The translations under genes were made by a program, and so were the position numbers. A model generated the notes under the pieces. The model ran no database searches. It had not been told where the DNA came from and was given only the letters and a program-made list of their open reading frames with translations. From NCBI GenBank assembly GCA_944384475.1, contig CALWTN010000027.1, forward strand, positions 1 through 6,467: DNA of 6,467 bases, in the 5' to 3' direction. This DNA is from an uncultured Clostridia bacterium. GTDB taxonomy: Bacteria; Bacillota; Clostridia; Christensenellales; UBA1242. Positions 1-4,646 of the stretch are shown here, piece after piece; within the stretch, counting starts at the first letter, position 1, and each line of letters opens with the position of its first letter.

Positions 1-1680
1 CTCAAACTTGACAAAAATTATGAAATTTATGCTGGTTTTGCAAGTTTTGTAACTGGCAAAGAATACGAACCTGACGCTTCAAACATGCCAGAAATTGCAG
101 CAAACCCTGTCGAGATTGAAGGCAAAGACGGAGCACCTAACATAGCCGTTACTCAACGTGACTCAAGAGATTATGAAGATATTCAAACAGAACTGATCAC
201 ATTGCGCACAACTTCACTGGATGAAGCGGAAGATGACAGAACTATCGATCCCGAACCAGAAGAAGAGCCAGAAGAAGAACCCGAAAAAGACAAAGATCCT
301 TCGGGAGATTCTGACAAACCAGGAAAACCAAAACGTGACACAAGCAGCTTGTCTGCTGGAATAAAAGCGCTTGGCATGCTTGGCGGCATTGTGGCTTTGT
401 TCCTCGCTGTGGGTGGCGTGCTTTTAGGCTTAGCACCTCTTGTTCTCGCTGCTGTGGCAGTTGGGCTTACAGGCGCAGGGCTTTATGTTGGTTCGGAATT
501 TGTTGACGGCGCATTCGACAACGACTTTGACAAAGCTATTGCAGATCAAAACAAACGAAAACGTGCACGTAAAATTCAAGCTCGCAGATTTTTAGGCAGA
601 GAGAAAAAGCTTGAAAAATTGAAAGAAAAATTGCTTTCAGCAACAACTGACGAAGAAAAAGCCAAAATTAATGATAAAATTAAAAAACTTGAAGACAAAA
701 ACTTTAACGTTTTGGCAAAGGGCGATTTCAGACTTATCAACTCTATTAAACAACGCAAAGCTGATAAAGCTGTCGAAAACACAACCATAACCGTGCCTAT
801 AGGCGGCTCTCGTGAAAAAGAGGTTGAAAAAGTTAAGAGCGAAGCCATGGAGAAATTTATGGAAACCTACAGGCATCCAATCGCACAAAGCGTTATGCAC
901 AAGCGTGACACAGAAAAGGCCACCGACTTCATCCATGGTTTATCAAAAAGCGAAAGAGAGATTTTGGAAACAGGCATTGATGAAGTGGCTGAACAATTAG
1001 ATAAAGCACGTAGCGCTACTAGAGGCAATGTCCCTACAAATGCAGAGTGTCGAGATCGTTTGGGTTCTGATCTTTATGATTATGCGGTTAAACAAAACAA
1101 AGCCGAGGAAACCAAAGGATTTAGCAAACGAGTTGAAGACGTTTATGAACATTATTCAGACGGTGTTGCATGGGCAAAAAATGAAATCGTCAGAGCCAAC
1201 ACCAAGAAGGCAAAAGATGCTGATTTAACAGATCCTGCCGCCGATGCCGCTGCCGCTGCTGCCGCTTCAACTAGCGCAGCCGCTGGGACTGCTGCTGGGA
1301 CTGCTGCTGGGACTGCCGCCGGGACTGCTGCTGGTGCTGCTGCCGGGACTGCTGCTGGGACTGCCGCCGGGACTGCTGCTGGTGCTGCTCCCGTTGTTGA
1401 TGCTGACGATGCGGATGCTGACGCTGACGTTGTTGATACTCCTGTTGCTGGCGATGCGGATGCTGACGCTGATGTCTCTGCTGATGCTGATGCTGTTGAT
1501 GCTCCTGTTGCTGACGATGCGGATGCCGATGCTGCTGATGTTGCCGATGCTGCTGATGCTGCTGATGCTGCTGACGCTGGAGATCCAGAACGTGTTCCAA
1601 AAGAAAAACCTAAAGGAAAACCTAAAGAAGAAACTGCTGACAGAGCATCTGCTGAAACTGAAACAGAAATGACTCGTTAA
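1..1680 (+). CDS. Unrecognised membrane protein with Ala/Gly/Thr and Asp/Ala repeat tail (5' end outside window)
   Basis: I do not recognise this protein. The frame is open from base 1 (559 codons plus stop), and the first in-window Met, at 85, has no Shine-Dalgarno, so the true start probably lies upstream. Counting from that Met: an acidic N-terminal part (Glu/Pro-rich at about 56-71); a Lys/Pro stretch (78-84); a hydrophobic segment of about 45 residues (90-137), long enough for two membrane passes with a short Gly/Pro turn; a strongly basic, probably coiled-coil stretch (157-205); a charged helical region to about 380; then a low-complexity tail of AAGT/AAGA units (399-434) and Asp/Ala runs (437-500), ending in a Lys/Pro/Glu tail. 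By inference it is a membrane-anchored protein with a long disordered domain, of unknown topology. Its stop is 18 nt before ychF, so the two may be co-transcribed, but any functional link is unproven. The coding frame is certain and the function is not. Confidence 0.8.
   Translation, partial: LKLDKNYEIYAGFASFVTGKEYEPDASNMPEIAANPVEIEGKDGAPNIAVTQRDSRDYEDIQTELITLRTTSLDEAEDDRTIDPEPEEEPEEEPEKDKDPSGDSDKPGKPKRDTSSLSAGIKALGMLGGIVALFLAVGGVLLGLAPLVLAAVAVGLTGAGLYVGSEFVDGAFDNDFDKAIADQNKRKRARKIQARRFLGREKKLEKLKEKLLSATTDEEKAKINDKIKKLEDKNFNVLAKGDFRLINSIKQRKADKAVENTTITVPIGGSREKEVEKVKSEAMEKFMETYRHPIAQSVMHKRDTEKATDFIHGLSKSEREILETGIDEVAEQLDKARSATRGNVPTNAECRDRLGSDLYDYAVKQNKAEETKGFSKRVEDVYEHYSDGVAWAKNEIVRANTKKAKDADLTDPAADAAAAAAASTSAAAGTAAGTAAGTAAGTAAGAAAGTAAGTAAGTAAGAAPVVDADDADADADVVDTPVAGDADADADVSADADAVDAPVADDADADAADVADAADAADAADAGDPERVPKEKPKGKPKEETADRASAETETEMTR
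1279..1386 (+). repeat. Nine tandem 12-bp units encoding AAGT/AAGA, with a nested 48-bp duplication
   Basis: Nine in-frame 12-bp units (consensus gctgctgggact) encode Ala-Ala-Gly-Thr, with units 5 and 9 reading Ala-Ala-Gly-Ala. Units 2-5 (1291-1338) and units 6-9 (1339-1386) form a direct 48-bp tandem duplication that differs at a single base (1296 T versus 1344 C). The unit is a multiple of three, so gain or loss of units changes tail length without a frameshift. The tract is GC-richer than its surroundings and has no stop in several frames, which creates spurious ORFs on both strands. Confidence 0.93.
1393..1584 (+). repeat. Asp/Ala/Val low-complexity coding block with degenerate 63-bp and 9-bp repeats
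   Basis: Directly after the AAGT units, the frame encodes alternating Asp-Ala dipeptides broken by Val and by the motif Asp-(Thr/Ala)-Pro-Val-Ala. That motif recurs 63 bp apart (starts 1435 and 1498), each time followed by gatgcggatgc. The block ends in a short 9-bp tandem (gatgctgct, Asp-Ala-Ala) at about 1546-1578. The product would be extremely acidic and probably disordered. The near-exclusive use of gct/gat codons points to expansion by slippage or unequal recombination. Confidence 0.85.
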
Positions 1681-1698
1681 ATAATTTAAGGAAAAATA

Positions 1699-2790
1699 AT
1701 GAAAATTGGTGTTGTGGGTTTGCCAAATGTTGGCAAAAGCACATTGTTTAATGCAATCACGGAAGCTGGCGCGGAAAGCGCCAACTATCCTTTTTGCACG
1801 ATTGAACCCAATGTTGGCATGGTTGATGTGCCAGATGAAAGGCTGGATGTTTTGGGGCAAATGTATAACACTCAAAAAATCACACCCGCAAGCATTGAGT
1901 TTGTGGATATTGCAGGGCTTGTGGCAGGCGCAAGCCAAGGCGAAGGGCTTGGCAACAAATTTTTAAGCCACATCCGCGAAGTTGACGCAATCGTGCATGT
2001 GGTGAGATGTTTTGAAAACCAAAATATCATACATGTAAGCGGAAACGTAGATCCTATCCGTGATATTGAAGTAATCAATCTTGAACTGGCGCTTGCGGAC
2101 TTAGAGCAAGTTACAAAAAAGTTCGAAAAAGATGGCAAGCTTATCAAAACCGGCGACAAAAGCTTGATTGAAAGCGTGGCTCTGCTTGGCAAAATCAAAT
2201 TGCAGCTTGAACAAGGCCGCCCTGTCCGCACGCTTGCCATGACGCCCGACGAAAAAGAAATTTTAAAAGGCTTTTCACTGCTTACAGCCAAACCTGTGAT
2301 ATATGTTGCCAACATTGGCGAAGATGACCTTGCAAGCGGTGAAAACATGTTTTCAAAACAGGTGGAAGAATATGCCAAAGCAGAAGGCTCTGGCTGCATC
2401 ACACTTTGCGCCAAAATTGAAGAAGAACTTGTTTCTCTGCCAAAGGATGAGCGTGAATTGTTCAAACAAGAACTTGGCATAAAACAAAGTGGCTTAGAAA
2501 AACTTGTTTCGGCAAGCTACGATTTGCTTGGGCTTATGAGCTATCTCACCGCCGGCGAAAAAGAGGTGCGTGCTTGGACAATCAAAAAAGGCACAAAAGC
2601 GCCGCAAGCCGCAGGCAAAATTCACACCGACTTTGAAAAGGGCTTCATCAAAGCCGAAATCGTTTCGTATGACGACTTGGTTGAGGCCGGAAGTTTTTTA
2701 AAAGCCAAAGAAAAGGGCAAGGTGCGCATCGAGGGCAAAGAATACATCATGCAGGATGGCGATGTTGTGCTGTTCCGCTTTAATGTGTGA
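1699..2790 (+). CDS. ychF: YchF/Obg-like ATPase
   Basis: This is a complete 363-residue YchF, the usual bacterial length. YchF is a cytosolic P-loop NTPase of the Obg/TRAFAC class that prefers ATP over GTP and associates with ribosomes; it is linked to stress and redox responses. The sequence shows the P-loop GLPNVGKST (7-15), the switch-II DIAGL motif (70-74) with a hydrophobic residue in place of the catalytic Gln (the HAS-NTPase hallmark), the NIGE motif (205-208) at the G4 position that confers relaxed base specificity, a central coiled-coil stretch (about 130-180) and a C-terminal TGS domain (about 279-362). The start is supported by AAGGA at 1688-1692, 6 nt before the ATG. The gene lies 18 nt after the repeat-tail gene and 6 nt before mrnC, consistent with an operon. 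Nothing appears truncated. Confidence 0.97.
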   Translation: MKIGVVGLPNVGKSTLFNAITEAGAESANYPFCTIEPNVGMVDVPDERLDVLGQMYNTQKITPASIEFVDIAGLVAGASQGEGLGNKFLSHIREVDAIVHVVRCFENQNIIHVSGNVDPIRDIEVINLELALADLEQVTKKFEKDGKLIKTGDKSLIESVALLGKIKLQLEQGRPVRTLAMTPDEKEILKGFSLLTAKPVIYVANIGEDDLASGENMFSKQVEEYAKAEGSGCITLCAKIEEELVSLPKDERELFKQELGIKQSGLEKLVSASYDLLGLMSYLTAGEKEVRAWTIKKGTKAPQAAGKIHTDFEKGFIKAEIVSYDDLVEAGSFLKAKEKGKVRIEGKEYIMQDGDVVLFRFNV

Positions 2791-2796
2791 GGCAAT

Positions 2797-3165
2797 ATGA
2801 AAACACTGTCCAGCATTGAGCTTGCCTTTTTGGGCGACGCCATTCACACAATGTTTGTAAGAATGTGGGCGCTTGAAAACAACAATAAAAACATAAATGA
2901 AATAAACAAAATCTGCGCCAAATATTGCAGCGCTGCACATCAAAGCAAAGTGCTCTCTTCCCTGCAACTGACAGATGAGGAACAGCAAGTTGTGCGCCGC
3001 GCACGCAACGCAAAAACCAAACACACCGCAAAAAATGCAGATGTAAAAGATTACAAATTCGCCACAGCATTTGAAGCGCTGGTGGCATATTTGCAAATAA
3101 ACGGCAAGCAAGATCGCTTAAACTATGTTTTAACTCAATCAATAAAGGATCAACATGCAGATTGA
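2797..3165 (+). CDS. mrnC: Mini-ribonuclease III (23S rRNA maturation nuclease)
   Basis: This 122-residue protein is a lone RNase III catalytic domain without the double-stranded-RNA-binding domain, as expected for the Mini-III family. In Bacillus the enzyme trims the double-stranded ends of the 23S rRNA precursor, helped by ribosomal protein L3. The first signature, ELAFLGDAIH (8-17), carries the metal-binding Asp14. The second, RRARNAKTKHTAKNADVKDY (67-86), is followed by FATAFEALVAYL (88-99) with the expected catalytic Glu93. The start is 6 nt after the ychF stop; a modest TGAGG (2788-2792) overlaps that stop codon, so initiation may partly depend on coupling to ychF. The 3' end overlaps rlmB by 11 nt. 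Identification is firm from both motifs and from the neighbourhood. Confidence 0.95.
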   Translation: MKTLSSIELAFLGDAIHTMFVRMWALENNNKNINEINKICAKYCSAAHQSKVLSSLQLTDEEQQVVRRARNAKTKHTAKNADVKDYKFATAFEALVAYLQINGKQDRLNYVLTQSIKDQHAD

Positions 3166-3865
3166 AGGAAGAAATCAAGTTAGACAAGCCATTCTTGGCG
3201 GAACAACCATCAACAAAATTTTGGTTGATGTAAATTTTTCAAGCCGCAAAGATGAAATTGTTGCGCTTGCAAGAAAACACAAACTGCGCATAGATTTTGT
3301 TCCTAAACAGGCGCTGGATAGAAAAAGCACAACCGCTCATCATCAAGGCTACATAGCCGAAGCTGTGGATTTTAAATACACTCCACTGCAAGAGCTTGTT
3401 GCAACAAAATCTCAGCAGCCTTTTTTTGTTTTGCTTGACGGCATTGAAGATCCGCACAACTTTGGCGCAATAATTCGAACCTGCGAATGCGCAGGCGTGG
3501 ACGGAATCATCATTCCTAAAAACCGTGCTTGCCAAGTAAACGACACGGTGGTTAGAACTTCCACAGGCGCAATCAGCAATATGAAAATCTGCATGGTTAC
3601 AAATCTCAAAGAAGCGATTGAGGCGTTAAAAAATGTCGGCGTTTGGGTTTATGCGGCTGAAACTGGTGGCGAAAACATATATTCAAAAAATTTAAATCAG
3701 CCAATCGCTGTGATAATCGGCTCAGAAGGCAAAGGCGTTAAGCCAAGCATCCTTTCAATGTGTGACGGAGTTCTCACTCTGCCACTTAAAGGCAAAGTCA
3801 ACTCGCTGAATGCAAGCGTGGCATGCGGCATCGTTGTGTTTGAAATTTTAAGACAAAGAGGTTAA
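3155..3865 (+). CDS. rlmB: 23S rRNA 2'-O-ribose methyltransferase, SpoU/TrmH family (RlmB)
   Basis: This 236-residue SPOUT methyltransferase uses S-adenosylmethionine to methylate a ribose 2'-OH, in RlmB the 23S P-loop guanosine (G2251 in E. coli numbering). The N-terminal part (about 1-75, beginning IEGRNQV) matches the SpoU substrate-binding domain. The catalytic domain has motif 1 (DGIEDPHNFGAIIRT, 95-109, with Asn102 and Arg108), motif 2 (IIGSEGKGV, 187-195, with Glu191) and motif 3 (LPLKGKVNSLNASVA, 209-223), which together form the knotted cofactor site. The start is supported by AAAGGA at 3144-3149, 5 nt upstream and inside mrnC. The 11-nt overlap with mrnC suggests translational coupling. 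A paralogous SpoU methylase (tRNA or other rRNA target) is the main alternative, but the mrnC-rlmB-sigH order favours RlmB. Confidence 0.93.
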   Translation: MQIEGRNQVRQAILGGTTINKILVDVNFSSRKDEIVALARKHKLRIDFVPKQALDRKSTTAHHQGYIAEAVDFKYTPLQELVATKSQQPFFVLLDGIEDPHNFGAIIRTCECAGVDGIIIPKNRACQVNDTVVRTSTGAISNMKICMVTNLKEAIEALKNVGVWVYAAETGGENIYSKNLNQPIAVIIGSEGKGVKPSILSMCDGVLTLPLKGKVNSLNASVACGIVVFEILRQRG

Positions 3866-3866
3866 G

Positions 3867-4445
3867 GTGACAGACGAACAACTTGCAAGCCTTGCAAAAC
3901 AAGGCGACTATAATGCTGAACTTGAACTTTTTAACAAATACCGCAATGTGATAAACAAATTCTCACGTGGATATTTTTTAATTGGCGGCGATGTTGAAGA
4001 CCTAATTCAAGAAGGCATGATTGGGCTGTATAAAGCAATAAAAAACTACTCGCCTGATAAAGATGCATCGTTTGCAACCTTTGCATCGCTTTGCATACGC
4101 AGGCAGATTCAATCTGCAATCAGAAATGCATCGACTCAAAAAAACAAGTTGCTTTCGTCTGCCGTGCCTATCACCGATGAAGATGACGATGACTATGGCG
4201 TTTTTTCAATAACCTCTGGCGACAGACCTGATGAAGCGTTGATAAACCGTCAAACAAATCAAGAAATTTTTACTGGGCTTAAAAAATTGCTCTCCCCGCT
4301 TGAATTCGATGTTTTAAAGCACTATCTGGCAGGGCTTTCATATGAACAAATCTCGCAAAAAACAAACCTATCAAAAAAAAGCATAGACAACGCACTTTCT
4401 CGCATAAAAAACAAACTTTCGTCGCTAAAAAATCAAATTTTTTAA
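3867..4445 (+). CDS. sigH: RNA polymerase sigma factor of the SigH (sigma-30) type
   Basis: This 192-residue group-3-like sigma-70 protein is a little shorter than Bacillus SigH (about 218). Region 2 spans about 12-90 and contains YFLIGGDVEDLIQEGMIGLY (36-55) followed by the region 2.3/2.4 stretch with FATFASLCIRRQIQSAIRNA (69-88), very close to the SigH pattern. An acidic linker (DEDDDD, about 104-109) leads to region 4 (about 130-188), where the helix-turn-helix (157-183) ends in the SigH-like KSIDNALSRIKNKL. In Bacillus, SigH drives transition-phase, competence and early sporulation genes; whether this organism sporulates cannot be judged here. Translation probably begins at GTG 3867, 1 nt after rlmB, with AAAGAGG at 3855-3861 and 5-nt spacing. 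yacP, often found between rlmB and sigH, is missing. No clear terminator follows the gene. Confidence 0.92.
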   Translation: MTDEQLASLAKQGDYNAELELFNKYRNVINKFSRGYFLIGGDVEDLIQEGMIGLYKAIKNYSPDKDASFATFASLCIRRQIQSAIRNASTQKNKLLSSAVPITDEDDDDYGVFSITSGDRPDEALINRQTNQEIFTGLKKLLSPLEFDVLKHYLAGLSYEQISQKTNLSKKSIDNALSRIKNKLSSLKNQIF

Positions 4446-4451
4446 ATACCC

Positions 4452-4480
4452 TTGACAATCTCTTAAAGATTTTATATATT
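4452..4480 (+). promoter_or_regulatory. Consensus sigma-A promoter for the leader-ABC transporter unit
   Basis: A perfect -35 (TTGACA, 4452-4457) is separated by exactly 17 bp from a near-perfect -10 (TATATT, 4475-4480), beginning 7 bases after the sigH stop. Transcription would start at about 4486-4488, leaving a leader of about 160 nt before the ABC transporter. No TG extension of the -10 is present. Such strong core elements imply constitutive initiation, so control would have to come from a repressor or from the leader RNA. Confidence 0.85.
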
Positions 4481-4515
4481 ACTAATGTCAAAATAGTTAA
4501 GTAAAAAATATAAGG

Positions 4516-4584
4516 AGGCCGTTTTGAAATGAACAGAACATTGCTTACAACTGAAAAATTGTTTTATGTTCACACGAACGGCCT
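4516..4584 (+). promoter_or_regulatory. Long-range stem A:B enclosing the leader ORF
   Basis: AGGCCGTT (4516-4523) is perfectly complementary to AACGGCCT (4577-4584), extendable by a U-G pair (4524/4576). The 5' arm includes the last bases of the leader ORF's Shine-Dalgarno and the 3' arm is its Asn-Gly-Leu codons. Within the loop, GAACAT (4536-4541) pairs with ATGTTC (4566-4571). The structure would reduce access to the leader's ribosome binding site and would be melted by a translating ribosome. It excludes stem B:C. Confidence 0.65.
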
Positions 4585-4591
4585 GTTTTAA
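4529..4591 (+). CDS. Putative 20-residue regulatory leader peptide upstream of ABC exporter
   Basis: A 20-codon ORF encodes MNRTLLTTEK followed by LFYVHTNGLF and a TAA stop. It is preceded by AAGGAGG (4512-4518), the strongest Shine-Dalgarno in the window, 10 nt before the ATG. It lies in the leader downstream of a consensus promoter and ends 55 nt before the transporter start, so direct stop-start coupling is unlikely. There is no run of one amino acid, which argues against amino-acid attenuation and fits sensing of ribosome stalling, for example by an antibiotic. The codons for Asn-Gly-Leu (4577-4585) coincide with an arm of two alternative RNA stems. The known precedent is bmrB, the leader ORF controlling the bmrCD drug exporter in Bacillus subtilis. 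I claim no sequence homology to bmrB. Translation and function are inferred. Confidence 0.7.
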   Translation: MNRTLLTTEKLFYVHTNGLF

Positions 4592-4613
4592 AACATTTTA
4601 ATTTAAAGCAGCC
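4580..4613 (+). promoter_or_regulatory. Alternative stem B:C after the leader ORF (attenuator or weak terminator candidate)
   Basis: Bases 4580-4592 pair with 4602-4613 in 12 base pairs, including one U-G pair (4586/4608) and one bulged C (4583), closing a 9-nt loop. The stem is GC-rich at its base and A/U-rich at its top. It reuses the 3' arm of the upstream stem, so the two are mutually exclusive. It contains the leader stop codon, so a ribosome at the end of the leader would block it. Only three U residues (4614-4616) follow, which makes efficient intrinsic termination doubtful. Confidence 0.55.
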
Positions 4614-4642
4614 TTTCGCAAAAAAAATTATAAGTGCGGAGG
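4613..4642 (+). promoter_or_regulatory. Hairpin sequestering the ABC transporter's Shine-Dalgarno
   Basis: CTTTCGCA (4613-4620) can pair with TGCGGAGG (4635-4642) over 8 base pairs, two of them G-U, with a 14-nt A/T-rich loop. The 3' arm contains the entire GGAGG (4638-4642) located 4 nt before the transporter ATG at 4647, so formation of this hairpin should lower translation. Its first base, C4613, is shared with the preceding stem. A role as a translational attenuator is inferred. Confidence 0.6.
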
Positions 4643-4646
4643 TTAT

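Noticed and set aside
8..13. TTGACA near the window start as a -35 element
   Set aside because: No acceptable -10 lies 16-18 bp downstream, and the site lies within an open coding frame.
85..87. ATG at 85 as the true start of the first gene
   Set aside because: There is no Shine-Dalgarno upstream and the frame is open to the window edge with sensible protein-like composition, so the gene is treated as partial.
1279..1584. CRISPR-like or non-coding satellite array
   Set aside because: The units are contiguous without unique spacers, are multiples of three and keep an uninterrupted reading frame, so they are protein-coding repeats.
1244..1672. + strand ORF in another frame giving a Leu/Met-rich product, and the antisense Gln/His-rich ORF at 1271-1600
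   Set aside because: Both are alternative-frame readings of the same 12-bp and 9-bp repeats. The main frame continues through them from a non-repetitive upstream region.
1267..1938. Long antisense ORF (223 codons) across the repeat tail and the start of ychF
   Set aside because: It exists because the GC-rich repeats have no stops in most frames. The product is Ser/Gly low complexity followed by the shadow of ychF, without a plausible ribosome binding site.
2698..3187. Antisense ORFs of 135-137 codons opposite mrnC
   Set aside because: They are shadows of the well-supported mrnC and ychF genes, with no family motif and no ribosome binding site.
4427..4443. A-run/T-run (AAAAAA...TTTTTT) at the end of sigH as a terminator
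   Set aside because: The stem would be only A-T pairs with no GC core, inside the last codons of sigH. It is not a credible intrinsic terminator.
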